DNA from: Brachynemurus nebulosus
Taxonomy: Eukaryota > Arthropoda > Insecta > Neuroptera > Myrmeleontidae
Reading direction: 5' to 3'
DNA: 64,000 bases
Assembly (NCBI GenBank): GCA_035578155.1
Contig: JAPWDM010000008.1
Coordinates: forward strand, 5,043,347 to 5,107,346
Position 1 is the stretch's first letter, and every line of letters starts with the position of its first letter. A program made the translations under genes and the position numbers. The notes under the pieces are model-generated. The model searched no databases. It was not told the DNA's origin and worked only from the letters and a program-made list of their open reading frames with translations. Below, piece after piece: positions 24,793 through 35,872 of this stretch.

Positions 24793-25278
24793 ATGGAGAG
24801 ATTGGTCCACGAAAATTTCCATACAGTTCAAATTAAAATGGAGAAAAGTGAACCGGTCCATGAAATTGATCATACAAATAAAATTAAAGTGGAGCAAGAT
24901 GAAATGATTGGACCAACGTATGAAAATTTTCATACAGTTGAAATTAAAATGGAGAACGATGAAATGAATGAACCAGTTCATGAAAATTTTCATACAGTTG
25001 AAATTAAAATGGAGAACGATGAAATGAATGAACCAGTTCGTGAAAATTTTCAAACAGTTGAAATTAAAATGGAAAAACATGAAATAAATGAACTAGTCCG
25101 TGAAAATTTTCATAAATTTGAAATTAAAGTGGAAAAAGATGCAGTTAATGAAAACAATTTGCAGTTATCAACAGAAACAAAAATTTTTGAAACAACTAAA
25201 TTGCTGCAAGGAAATAAAAATAGTAGTTCGACAGATAAAAATAACCGTACAGATTTGGAAGAGCGAAATACAAAACCG
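24793..25278 (+). CDS. ZF gene E, exon 1: longest I-K-x-E repeat array
   Basis: 162 codons from ATG 24793 (M-E-R-L-V-H-E-N-F-H) to CCG|GTAAGT, phase 0. It has six acidic repeats: I-K-M-E-K-S-E, I-K-V-E-Q-D-E, two of I-K-M-E-N-D-E, I-K-M-E-K-H-E and I-K-V-E-K-D-A. The middle repeats are a 60-bp minisatellite whose two units (24961-25020 and 25021-25080) differ by only a few bases. All six keep the psi-K-x-E consensus, so purifying selection on that core is plausible. The family C-terminal signature is diverged here (E-E-R-N-T-K-P). Confidence 0.82.
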
Positions 25279-25544
25279 GTAAGTACTAGATTTGGATTAT
25301 AAATTCTGGAATAGAAGGTAATTGTGCATTAGTGGAGCTCCACATATTTTTGGCTCTAGAAGAAAAACTAATGGTCCAATTTTAATGATTTTTTTTAAAT
25401 GTTCTCCCCTACGGGGAATTAATTTAAAAAAAAAAATACTACAACTCTATATGAGTACTGGAAATGTTGAGAAACTGTCGTTAAATTTGAAAAAATTCAA
25501 TTTCTTTAGGTTTTTTTTTTTTATTTTGTATGCATGTGTGCGGT

Positions 25545-25985
25545 GAGGTTAGTTAAGGTTAGGTTAGTTTAGTTTGTTTGGACAATATACTTCGACTCTG
25601 ATATAAAAACTAGGTGATGAGATTAGTTAAGGTTAGGTTAGTTTAGTTTTTCTTGTAAATTTTGATATATACCACCGCAAACGCTGCTTATTTAGAAAAA
25701 TAATTATTATAATTAATATATAACGCGTTTTACGAGCAAATTAGGAAAATATATTTTTGTTCTCAAAATTCTACAAAATCAACATTTAAAATTATATATT
25801 CAACTGTTATAAACAGTATTCAATTGATTATTCAAAAATGGTTACTAACAAAATAAAAAATTAATAATAAATTTGTTTTTCATTTCTAACAGTTTTGACA
25901 ATATACTTCGACTTTGATATAAAAAGTAGGTGGTGAAGTTAATTAACGTTAGGTTAGTTTAGTTAGTTTTGATGCTATACTTCGA
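25545..25985. repeat. AGTTAAGGTTAGGTTAG / TTTGATATAAAAA monomers
   Basis: Irregular copies of a unit of about 70 bp combining GTTAAGGTTAGGTTAGTTTA with ACAATATACTTCGACT and GATATAAAAACTAGGTG. The same unit is amplified at 48895-49945. Confidence 0.75.
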
Positions 25986-26181
25986 CTTTGACACACATGC
26001 ATACAAAATAAAAAAAAAGAAAACCTAAAAAAATTGAATTCTTTCAAATTTAACGACAATTTCCCGGCATTTCCAGTACTGATATCGAGTTGTAGTATTT
26101 TTTTTTTAAATTAATCTCCCGTAGCGGCGAACATTTAAAAAAAGAATCATTAAAATCGGATCATTAGTTTTTCTTTTAGAG

Positions 26182-27782
26182 CAGGGCTTCTTAAACTATG
26201 TGTCGCAACCCCAACTGGGGTCGCTTAACGAAATCTTAAGAGTCATAGTGAAATATTTTTTATATGTATATATATGGATATTTCTTTACTAATTGGAAAA
26301 TCGCTGTCCCAGGTAGATTTTATATAATAGATCTTATTATTGTTAAGTTTTCTGTATTCAAAATTCGTCAAGTGCGTGTTTTGACACGCACTAAGTAATG
26401 TCACCTCAGTGAAAGTGTTAATTTATGATTTTTTGGCTCGTTTTTTAAGTACAGTGAGAATATACCCTTCTGCGTTTATTCAATATATGCATGTACAACT
26501 CTATAATACAGTGAGAATATACCCTCTTGCGTTTATTCAATATATGCATGTACAACTCTATAATTATTATATTATATGGTTCCCCACTATAATCACACAA
26601 CGAGATTAATATGTCATCCTTCGGTGACATAAAAACGACAATATGTCAGCTATTCTTGGCACACCATAACTTATTTAGTAATACCTATAATATTGTAATA
26701 TTCAATTTACAGTCAATTCACAGTCCCCTGTCGTGTCCCATTTCCAGAATTAGAGGTATTATTACAAATATTTATTTTCAGTATCATTGCTGCCTGAGTA
26801 AAAAAAAATATGAGTAATACTAGAATTTCATTGAAAAAAAAAGTAATCAAATGTTGTCCTCAAATTTTTTGACCAATCCCCTGTCACAATTTGAAAATGG
26901 TACTGAAATCGTACTGTGCATTGGCGCGATCGTTTATATCATGAAACGGAACGCAACCGGTGTGAAGTTCATTCGGTTGCAGAGTTAAGTGCGCTGACAT
27001 CATTTTGTTCACTGTCACCGCTGCATTTGTAAATAAATCACACGTTTAGGTCACTAGTTGTAACAGTCCCCTGCTAAACAATTTTCCTATCGTTTTAAGT
27101 GATTAAGCTACAACAAATTTATAAAATAATTACTTAGCGAATATATTATCACGCCTACCTCTGAAAACTGAATAGATTTGAAATGATTTTATGCTAGGAA
27201 ACTTTCTATGTAAAATATCAGTCCCCTGACCAACAGTCCCCTGTCATTTCATAGCGAAATAAGTTAGTAGAAGGTAATGTTCTTCTTGTTCTAATGTTAA
27301 TTTTATAACTTTAGAGTTATAAGTTCAGCTACTTACAAAGGCAATTTAGCCAAAAATTTGATTTTAATGACAAGCGTCATATAGCATTAAGAAAATTTTT
27401 GATTTAATCGTACGTAATATAACTTCTAAGAGTTATAATAAATAAAACCAACGATTTTGATTGCTTCTATTCAACAAAAATATGTTTTTTCTTCCCCTGA
27501 AACAGGCTCCTGTCGCAGTTTTTCATAAAATCGTCCATAATTCACAAATAAAGAGGATAATTAATAAGCTTTCTTAAGACACACATTTCTTTTATTAATG
27601 CCTTTCATTGTATTTGCACATTTTCTTAATATTTATGAAAAATATGCTTGAGACAGTTTTGCATGAAAATTGTCCAAGTTGTAGAGAAATGGCCATATAT
27701 TGTTACCTAATCAACAAATCCTTACAAAATACTTATATATCTCTATTTGGGGTCGCGAATGAAAAACATTTAAGAAGCGCCG
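26182..27782. mobile_element. hAT-like element nested in the gene E intron
   Basis: An exact 8-bp duplication TTTTAGAG flanks it (26174-26181 and 27783-27790). The ends are inverted: CAGGGCTTCTTAAACTATG against the complement of CGGCGCTTCTTAAATGTTT, followed by GTCGCAACCCC/GTCGCGACCCC. This combination is characteristic of hAT elements. The phrase CAGTCCCCTG recurs at about 26719, 27065, 27220 and 27235, hinting at a further nested insertion. No transposase ORF was found. Confidence 0.78.
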
Positions 27783-27878
27783 TTTTAGAGCCAAAAGTAG
27801 GTGGGGCGCCACCTATGCACAATTACACCGGAATAAAATTATGCGCCTGTCTTAATCCAAATACTTATACCATTTTAG

Positions 27879-29009
27879 GAATCGAATGAATATTTGACGG
27901 ATTCAAACAGTTTACATACGAAAGTAAAATTTGATAAAGATGAAACAAATAAAGATCATTCCGCAGATTCAAAGAAACCTAAAATTACGTTTGTTGGTAA
28001 AAAACAATTTGAATGTGATATATGTAAAAAATCATTTCATCAATCAACTAATTTAAGTACACATAAAAGAACTCACAGTGGTGAGAAACCATACAAATGT
28101 AACATATGCACTAAAACATTTAGTCAATTAAGTAATTTAAAAACACATAAAAGAATTCACAGTGGTGAAAAACCATACAATTGTAATCTGTGTACTAAAA
28201 CGTTTAGTGATTTCAGTAATTTAAGAAGACATGAACGAATTCACGGCGATGAAAAACCATACAAATGTAACACGTGTTACGAGACATTTAATCGATTAAG
28301 TCATTTAAAAATGCATGAAAGAATTCACAGTGATAGAAGTACTAAAACCTGTACTAAATTAAATAATTCGGAAACACACGAAACAATTCACACCACACAA
28401 AAATCATTTAAATGTAATGTTTGTACTAAAACATTTAATCGGTTAAGTCATTTAAAAAGACATGAAAAAATTCACAGTGGTGAAAAACCGTACGAATGCA
28501 ACATATGTTCGAAAACATTTACTAGTTTACAGTATTTAAAAACACATGAAGGAATTCACACGGGTGAAAACCTGTATAAATGCACGATGTGTTCAAAAAC
28601 ATTTGCTGCGTTAAGTGCTTTAAAAACACACGAAAGACTTCACACATCATGTGAAAGTCCATTTAAATGTAACGTGTGTACTAAAACATTTAATCATTTA
28701 AGTAATTTAAGAACGCATGAACGAATTCACAGTGGTGAAAAACCGTACGAATGTAAAATATGTACTAAAACATTCACGACTTCGAGTTACCTAAAAATCC
28801 ATGAAAGAATTCACAGTGGTGAAAAACCGTATGAATGTAGTGTGTGTACTAAAAAATTTAGTGATTTAAGTAATTTTCGGATACATGAAAGATTTCACAG
28901 TGGCGAGAAACCGTACAAGTGTAATCAGTGTTCTAAAGGATTCAGTACTTCAAGTGACTTGAAAAAACATGAACGAATTCATGTGAATTCTGTGATAAAA
29001 ACTGTGTAA
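27879..29009 (+). CDS. ZF gene E, exon 2: eleven C2H2 fingers plus one degenerate
   Basis: Starts after TTTTAG at 27878: E-S-N-E-Y-L-T-D-S-N-S-L-H-T-K-V-K-F leader (the usual I-K-I-E has decayed to V-K-F-D), then K-K-Q-F-E-C and the finger array. Finger 5 has lost its C-x2-C through a deletion (S-D-R-S-T-K-T-C-T-K-L), leaving only a partial zinc site; the other eleven are complete. Linkers are mostly HSGEKP, with HTGENL and the unusual HTSCESP near fingers 7-8. The C-terminus reads K-K-H-E-R-I-H-V-N-S-V-I-K-T-V-stop. It is likely functional despite the enlarged intron. Confidence 0.87.
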   Translation, partial: ESNEYLTDSNSLHTKVKFDKDETNKDHSADSKKPKITFVGKKQFECDICKKSFHQSTNLSTHKRTHSGEKPYKCNICTKTFSQLSNLKTHKRIHSGEKPYNCNLCTKTFSDFSNLRRHERIHGDEKPYKCNTCYETFNRLSHLKMHERIHSDRSTKTCTKLNNSETHETIHTTQKSFKCNVCTKTFNRLSHLKRHEKIHSGEKPYECNICSKTFTSLQYLKTHEGIHTGENLYKCTMCSKTFAALSALKTHERLHTSCESPFKCNVCTKTFNHLSNLRTHERIHSGEKPYECKICTKTFTTSSYLKIHERIHSGEKPYECSVCTKKFSDLSNFRIHERFHSGEKPYKCNQCSKGFSTSSDLKKHERIHVNSVIKTV

Positions 29010-29482
29010 ATGTAAATAATAAATTAATTGTAGATAATTTTACTGTGTGAAAATCCATAAATAATGAATATGGTGAAATTTTTAATTTTGTCAAATTTTC
29101 ACTTAAATTCTACTTCAATATTTATTTTCCTAGATATAAGATATTTCTTAATAAAACATCCCAAAAATGAAGTTTTAATCTTTTTATTCCCAAAAATGAA
29201 GTTTTAATCTGTTTATACGATCGAAAAAGACAGGTTTTTGCCGGAATCAGAATTAACAATTTTGCATTTATAGAAACAAAATGGCGGTAGTTAAAAAGAA
29301 AAGTTCTGAAATTTTACTATTTTTTTGGGGATTAAAATGGTCACATGATGGTCATATTTTATCCAAAAGATCTGGTTGTGGTTTAGCCAATAACGAAATG
29401 TGTTGTTAATATTCTGTCCAAATTTGAACTAATTTGGATTAATGTTGGAATAGATCAAATATGTCAAATAGGTACAATCATA
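29010..29482. other. 3-prime flank of ZF gene E
   Basis: AT-rich, with a short direct duplication of CCCAAAAATGAAGTTTTAAT at about 29160 and 29190. No gene was recognised. Confidence 0.4.
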
Positions 29483-29823
29483 GATAAAGTACACCAGAAT
29501 TTTATTTCTGCAAGATAGCTAACTTCAATACATTTTTTTGACTCTATTACCTCTCTATGACACCGAGAACGCGGGTGCAGGGTATAGATGTCACCGTTGT
29601 CGTAATCATCATTTGAAAAGAACAGAGATGTCACTATAATAACTTTAAATTATCTTTAGCCTTTGCCGATAATGTAGGTAACTACTAGTAAGATAATCCA
29701 CTAAAATTCTCCTAATTGCATTTCATTTTAATCAGTTTTTCAAGTTTAAAACTCATACAATAATTATAAACTCATATATTTGTTTAAAAACTCAAGTAAA
29801 TTTATTTTTATTCAAAATTATAT
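29483..29823. repeat. Dispersed repeat, copy 2 (pair with 12479-12830)
   Basis: Matches 12479-12830 with small deletions. Here it is not inside a recognisable Harbinger-like element, so it moves or was duplicated independently. Confidence 0.8.
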
Positions 29824-30065
29824 AGAGCAAAAGCCCATGACGGCCAGACCTTCGTTATTTTATAAAAGCTGAAAGTTTCTCTGTGCATGTCCCTTATACA
29901 GGTAAGAACGACCAGCGACTATAGAGTTTGGGTTGTGGTTACTTGGGCAGGTGACAGGTAGTAAAGGTGTATACGTCTACGTTTACGTAAACTTTTGATC
30001 GTAAATATCTCGTAAACGGTGTGTCGTAGCGAAAAAATAACGAAATTTTTGAAGGCTTAAGCGAA

Positions 30066-30435
30066 GCAAGTTATGGGTATTCCGAACATATTGAGACTGC
30101 CAAAACCTACTTTTCGTTATCGAAAATTATCGATATCACGTAACTTATCATAGATTGGTTATAATTGGTTTCTTTAGGCTCTGTTAGCTCCATTGATTTA
30201 GTCACCAATAGCATATTTTCGAAAAAATTAGTTTCGATATTTTTCGTAACTTTACGAAAAGTATCGAAAACTAATTTTTTCGAAAATGTTCTATTGGTAA
30301 GCAAATCAGAGGGACTAATAGAGCTTATATTAAACAATTATACCAATTTATGATAAGTAGTCCGTTATCGATAATTTTCGATAACGAAAAGTAGGTTTTA
30401 ACAGTCGCAATATGTTTGTAATACCCACAACTTGC
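30066..30435. repeat. Palindromic foldback with CGATAATTTTCGATAACG arms
   Basis: Left arm 30066-30165 and right arm 30336-30435 are inverted copies (CCTACTTTTCGTTATCGAAA and its complement). The centre is also self-complementary (TTTTCGAAAAAATTAGTTTCG). Related single-arm sequence occurs at 44454-44545 and around 17935-17985. Confidence 0.7.
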
Positions 30436-31273
30436 AAATTAAACGGAATGTTTTTTTATATTTTTTTATTTTCACACTTGTAATAAAAAATGCCTATCTT
30501 TTGGTGGTCTCGAACTACACGGTTTCAAACAACACGGAACCAATTAATCGTGTTCTTCGGGGGATTGCTGTACTTATAACAGTTAAGCTGGAAGCTTTTT
30601 AATGGTAATTTTTACACAGGCGGAGAGAGAAACGTTCAAAGAATGTTATTCAATTGTAATTTTATACATTTAAGTACCTCGTAATTGAGAAAATAGCCCG
30701 TAAAGTTGACTTTCCCACGGTATTACGTGTAATATTGTGTTCAATTGGTATAGAAATAATTATGCATGTAACATACAAATCCTGTGCGGATTACCACCAG
30801 ACGCGCGAGTGAGAATCTTTGTGTCGCCAATAAATTGGTACGTATTTAAAGAAAATCCTGTAATACTATAACACCTATCTGAAAAAAAAAAAAACTAAAA
30901 AAGTCTCCTGCTGAATAAAAGTTCAATTTTCAAAAATCTTATAGTAGCCATAAAATACCCCAATAGTTACGTATTAAACCATAATTTTCAAAGTTTACTA
31001 TGAATCTAAATAATTAAACGATATCAATAATTTTCGTATCCTATTTATTAAACAAAATTACATCTTTAACTTAACAAAAATTATAGAATAAGTTTTATAA
31101 ACTCTATTTAAATAAATAAATAAAAAATAATAATAATAATAGGTCTTAAATGTTATTGTTTTAATAATAACAAACATTGAATTCGAGTTTAAAAAAGGCG
31201 GGAAAATGCCAGACTACTAATATTAATATCAAATAAAGGAAATGACGAAAAAGAAATTATTCTACATAAGTAA
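30436..31273. other. AT-rich intergenic DNA
   Basis: No gene or bounded repeat was recognised. Confidence 0.4.
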
Positions 31274-31542
31274 CACAGAGCACTGAATCGAACATATTAA
31301 CATATGTTTCCTAGAGATACCACAGGCATTAAATTTTGAAGCATGACTCCATTTTAGTAAGCCCAACTTGTAACCACGGAGACGTGTTCATAAATATTAG
31401 ATAAACCATTAAATTAATGGTTTGACCGCCATTAAAGTAATCCCATTAGTCAATTTTTTGCTCACATCAGTCAATTTTTTTGCTTCAATTTCTTAATGTA
31501 TTTGTAATACACAGCATTCTCTCTAGTCGATTCCTCCTCAAT
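31274..31542. repeat. Dispersed repeat, copy 1 (pair with 56364-56644)
   Basis: About 270 bp shared with 56364-56644, starting near ACAGAGCACTGAATC and ending near TCTCTAGTCGATTC, with few differences. It is non-coding and lacks clear inverted ends. Confidence 0.75.
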
Positions 31543-31794
31543 GATAAGTAATTATTTTTTCTATTTAAAATATAAGTTAATAACAACAAAAATTATAAAA
31601 ATTATTTGAATATGTAATTAATTTCAGTAGGCGAGTTTTAGTCAATCCTTCCCCCCCCCCCCAGAAAGGGGTCCGCAAATTGTACATACAAAATAACCCA
31701 CAGTTTCGCTCTTAATATTATAATCAGAGAGCAACAAAATAAGTAAATAAATTAAACGAAATTTTGATAATTAAAAATTAATTTATTTTAAGAT

Positions 31795-31920
31795 GTGAAG
31801 TATTTTGAGGTGTCGCCTCAAACTGCACGACTGAGAAAATGTTTCGAAACGTGTATTACATGCGAATGGTTTTTCACCACTGTGCCCTCTTTCATGATCC
31901 TTTAAACCAGATGTACCTTC
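31795..31920 (-). pseudogene. C2H2 zinc-finger remnant (1.5 fingers)
   Basis: Minus-strand translation gives the end of one finger (G-L-K-D-H-E-R-G-H), an S-G-E-K-P-F linker and one further finger whose second cysteine is arginine (C-N-T-R) and which ends R-R-H-L-K-I-L-H. Upstream of the fragment the homology stops abruptly. It reads as the detached 3-prime end of a lost ZF gene. Confidence 0.75.
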
Positions 31921-32297
31921 TTTAACTGTCTATTTTGTTATTTTAATTTTTTTTTTATTAGCTTATTTTTATTATCTTTTGTTAAAAACGTGCATGTTTA
32001 CACATGCTGAATTGTTTCGTAAATTTATTTATAGGATAGCTTGGCTAGTTTGCCGTCCAGGTCCAGTATTTGTCCATTTTATTGTACAATAGCATATAAT
32101 AGTAATATAAAAACAGATAACAGAACATGTTTGAATTTGTTACAATCCTGACTCATAAACAGTGACAACAACGATAAAAAATATTTAGTTGATAGAGTTG
32201 CGTATTTAAAAAAAATTATTAATCAGTCACTTGTTTTTGTGTTAGGCAGACAGTGTGTGAATTAACAAAAAAAAAAAAAAAAATTAGTGTTATGACG

Positions 32298-33000
32298 ACC
32301 GGAAAGAAGTTGGCGCCGAATGTTGGAAAATCGTTTTGTTTTTTATATGGCTAAATTGCTCCTTTGGAATCAGTAATTGCTCCACCTGAAACTTAATTAT
32401 TTAATTAGTTACTTATTTACAAACAAAAAAACGTTTTTGTTTCAGTGTTTCTATTATTAAAATCTTGTCAAATAATGCACATGTATATAATTACTTTATA
32501 AGTATCAAAAAATTGTTCCCAATTTGCTCCATCTAATTTAAAAGTTAAATATTAGTTTTTCTGAATAATAATTAAAATATATTAAAATAAAAAATATTTT
32601 GAATTAGGTTATGTATTATTAAAACGTATAGGCAATCCAACATAATCCAACATACTCTTTAAGTCGTTTGCATGTATTTAAGGATAATTGAATTTTGACA
32701 AGTTAAATAACATTATAAAAAAACAAAATATTTTAATAATTATTCAGAAAAATTAACGTTTGGCTTTTAAATTAAATAGAACAAATTGGGAGCAATTGAT
32801 TGACGTAAAGAAATTATATAAAAAAAAATATTATTTTGGGAGATTTTGATAACATAAATAACGGAAAAAAAATTTTTCTTTATAAATAACTAATTAAATA
32901 ATTAAGTTTCAGGTGGAGCTATTACTGATTTCAAAGGAGCAATTTAACCATATAGAAAACAAAAAGATTTTTCAACTTTCGGCGCTAACTTCTTTCCGGT
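32298..33000. mobile_element. Mutator-like foldback element, copy 2
   Basis: Same TIRs as 15780-16623 (ACCGGAAAGAAGTTGGCGCC and complement of ACCGGAAAGAAGTTAGCGCC). The flanking duplication GTTATGAC is exact for 8 bp (32289-32296, 33001-33008) and then differs at the ninth base. It lacks the nested palindrome of copy 1. Confidence 0.75.
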
Positions 33001-34440
33001 GTTATGACAACATTTCATGGTTAGTTTTAAAAGTGTTATGGCGTCATTAAGTTTTATTTGTTGTTTTTATATTAATATTTAAGATACATTGGATGTAATT
33101 AGAAGTAAAAATTTTCCTTAAAAACTTCAGTTTTCGACCACTTGGACGAAAACTGAATCAATCAAATGAAATTTATTTTATTTCTCAATCTAGCTAAATA
33201 TTGTGAAATAGTAAAAAGCTTTGTTTTAGACAGAAACCATAGGCTGCTTGATTAGAGATTTAATTTTCGTCCACTCAATTATTTGCGTTGAATGAATTAT
33301 AAAAGTTTAAATTATATGGACGAAAACTGAAAACTGCATTAAACTGTACTTTTCAGTTTTCGTCCATATATTTTTCTGTATGTGAATTATATTTTCAAAT
33401 TTTTAAATAACTTCCTTAAAATTAAAAAAAATTATAAAATCAAATAAAAAGGTTTAAGAAGAAAGATAAGAGGTTCTGAATACATATAAGCATTTACTTT
33501 TTATTAAAATTAATTTTTTTAACAATTCTTAACCTAAATGGTGATCGAAAAGTAGCCTACATGTGGGCGACAACTAACTTTTTTGGACGAAAACTAGCGA
33601 AATCTGTATATATATCATTATTATTTTTTTATAAAAAAAAAAAAAAACTAATGGGGAATTTGACTAATTTTGAGAAACTATTTTAAAACACACATATTTA
33701 TGTATTATACATGTATACGTTTTTAATTTTTAAAAATAATGCCGAAAATTTTTAGAAAAAATTATTTTTGTATTTGTTCTCAAAATTTGCACGAAAACGT
33801 TTACTAGGTGTTAGTTACGTCACATTCTCTAGATAGCAACAGGTGTCCTGTAACTAAGAGAAAAAAATGTTTATTTTTCCTGTAACTAGGAAAAGAAATT
33901 GTTGATTTTTAAAAAAATTAATTAAATTTTAATTAATTTCCATAGTTATGTTTGCTAACCGGAATTTAAGCAGCGACACTAGTGGCGATAGTGTTGAAAT
34001 ATAAGAGAAAGCAACGTCACGGTCCGTTTCTGCTTACGTGGATTTTAGCTAAAAAATTACTTTTTTATTTAATTTTTTTAAAATCAAATAATGATGGTTA
34101 AGATGAATTAGTATAATAAATTGCTGTCTTTTATTATAAATTTTCATTAAAATTTGTTTTAATTGCTTTTCTTTGATATTGTCAAATACCCCATTACCTA
34201 GTTATCATTATGTCAACTTAAAACAGACTATGTAAGCAAATAAATAGCAATAGAATTCATTAGCATTAGATCAGTTGAATATATTCTTTTTATGTCGCAA
34301 AGCTATCAACTCCACTAATTGGACGAAAACTAGCGAACCTACCGTATATTCCTTTTTTTAATTGCTTAAAAATACTGGTAGCCGCTGAGGAAGTTTATTT
34401 GGCAGATACGCGGATCGTACAGTGTTAACAATTTATTTAT
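33001..34440. repeat. Intergenic DNA with GGACGAAAACT words and a dispersed repeat
   Basis: GGACGAAAACT or its complement occurs near 33142, 33319, 33354, 33583 and 34321, resembling subterminal repeats of an unresolved element. 33970-34190 is copy 2 of the repeat at 22655-22868. No gene was recognised. Confidence 0.5.
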
Positions 34441-34443
34441 CTA

Positions 34444-34533
34444 AAATGTGAAGTTTCTTGATATATTTCTGACTGAACGCGAAAATGTTTTAAAACATGT
34501 ATTAAATTTATTTTTCTCATGTAGGTATGTATA

Positions 34534-34575
<42 letters not shown>

Positions 34576-34600
34576 CTGACACAGTAAATGTTTTAAAACA
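34444..34600 (-). pseudogene. Decayed tail fingers of ZF gene F
   Basis: Beyond the F stop codon the finger pattern continues out of frame: a tenth finger (missing nucleotide in its linker), a 33-base A-tract (T at 34536-34568 on plus) where the L-K-K-H codons should be, then E-K-N-K-F-N-T-C-F-K-T-F-S-R of an eleventh finger ending in a stop. So gene F once had at least eleven fingers. Confidence 0.7.
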
Positions 34601-34608
34601 TATGTCAT

Positions 34609-35706
34609 TCAAATGGTTTCTCCTGTATGTATTTTTTTATGTGTTATCAAATGGCCTGACTGAGAAAATGTTTTAACACATACATCACATTTAAATGGTT
34701 TTTCTCCTGTATGTGTTCTTTCATGTCGCTTTAAAATACTTGACTGAGAAAATGTTTTAAAACATATGTCACATTTGTATGGTTTTTCTCCCGTATGTAT
34801 TCTTTCATGTTCTTTTAAAGCACTTCCTCGAGAAAATGTTTTAAAACATGTGGTACATTTGAATGGTTTTTCTCCTGTGTGTATTCTTTCATGTTTCTTT
34901 AAATCGCCTGACTGAGAAAATGTTTTAAAACATATGTTGCATTTGAATGGTTTTTCACCGGTGTGTATTCTTTTATGTTTCCGTAAAGTGGACGGATCAG
35001 AAAATGTTTTCAAGCATGTGTCACATTTGAATAGTTTTTCTCCTGTATGTATCCTTTGATGTTTTTTTAAATCGTCTGAGTGAGAAAATGTTTTTAAACA
35101 TGTATCACATTTGAATGGTTTTTCTCCGGTATGTATACTTTCATGTCTTTGTAAATGACTTGACCGAGAAAATGTTTTCAAACATGTATGGCATTTGAAT
35201 GGTTTTTCTCCGGTATGTATTGTTTCATGTGTTTTCAAATTACCCAACCGAGAAAATGTTTTCAAACATGTATTGCATTTGAATGGTTTTTCTTCGGTAT
35301 GTATTCTTTTATGTCTTTGTAAATGACTTGACCAAGAAAATGTTTTCAAACATGTATTGCATTTGAATGGTTTTTCTCCTGTATGTTGTGTTCTGTCATG
35401 TGTTTGTTCAGTGTTACTCTGTGTGTTAAATATTCCTAAATTTTCGAAACTTTCGTCAGATAAATCACTATTCTCGGTTAACACATCCTCTGTGACATCT
35501 TCTAATTTTATTTCCGTATGTAAACTTTCCAAATTTAATAAATCATCAGAATTGTTTTCTTCCATTTTGATTTCATTTCCATAATGTAAAGAATGAGATA
35601 ATTCTGTTACGTTTGATGATGAACTGTCAACATCCTGGAAATTTTCTTCCTCCTTTACTTTAACAGTAAATGTTTCAGTGACTGCTGTAATTCCTTTATT
35701 TTCCAT
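34609..35706 (-). CDS. ZF gene F: intronless nine-finger C2H2 protein
   Basis: 365 codons in one exon from ATG 35706. Residues 1-110 are acidic and contain V-K-V-K-E-E, I-K-M-E-E-N and L-H-T-E-I-K-L-E-D, the counterpart of exon 1 plus the exon-2 leader of the other genes, but without an intron between them. A degenerate finger end (D-R-T-Q-H-T-G-E-K-P) precedes nine complete C2H2 fingers with canonical HTGEKPF linkers. The array ends at H-T-G-E-T-I-stop because one base is missing from the E-K-P codons of the next linker, and finger remnants follow. F is the most divergent member. It may be a retrocopy or an ancestral intronless form; the acidic region retains psi-K-x-E sites. Confidence 0.85.
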   Translation of the reverse strand: MENKGITAVTETFTVKVKEEENFQDVDSSSSNVTELSHSLHYGNEIKMEENNSDDLLNLESLHTEIKLEDVTEDVLTENSDLSDESFENLGIFNTQSNTEQTHDRTQHTGEKPFKCNTCLKTFSWSSHLQRHKRIHTEEKPFKCNTCLKTFSRLGNLKTHETIHTGEKPFKCHTCLKTFSRSSHLQRHESIHTGEKPFKCDTCLKTFSHSDDLKKHQRIHTGEKLFKCDTCLKTFSDPSTLRKHKRIHTGEKPFKCNICFKTFSQSGDLKKHERIHTGEKPFKCTTCFKTFSRGSALKEHERIHTGEKPYKCDICFKTFSQSSILKRHERTHTGEKPFKCDVCVKTFSQSGHLITHKKIHTGETI

Positions 35707-35872
35707 TTTTGTTTTCTTTGTTTAATTCAGTAATTCTCACAATTTTAGCAGTTTCAAATGACAGTGTACATTCACGTTTTATTTTACCCTCATACATTTA
35801 GCCAACACAAAATTCAAAATATTAAAATTTCAACTTTTTCCCTATGAATGTTTGTAATATGTTCTTGATGTA

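Larger units (their letters stand above)
25318..27826. mobile_element. Outer TIR element filling the intron of gene E
   Basis: The outer ends are inverted repeats of about 40 bp: left starts GTAATTGTGCATTAGTGG, right the complement of GTAATTGTGCATAGGTGG, and both run inward to TTTTTGGCTCTA/TTTTGGCTCTA. GGAATA occurs next to both ends, a possible short duplication. Inside are a long inverted repeat (about 25365-25535 against 25990-26180) enclosing TTAGGTTAG-type monomers, and an hAT-like insertion at 26182-27782. Confidence 0.7.
25279..27878 (+). other. 2.6-kb intron of ZF gene E
   Basis: The splice borders are CCG|GTAAGT and TTTTAG|GAATCG, both phase 0, as in the 74-92-bp introns of the paralogs. 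The extra length is accounted for by nested elements occupying 25318-27826, leaving a few dozen bases at each end that correspond to the ancestral short intron. Confidence 0.75.

Noticed and set aside
24757..25080. 107-residue minus-strand frame opposite exon 1 of gene E
   Set aside because: Antisense shadow of the 60-bp coding minisatellite.
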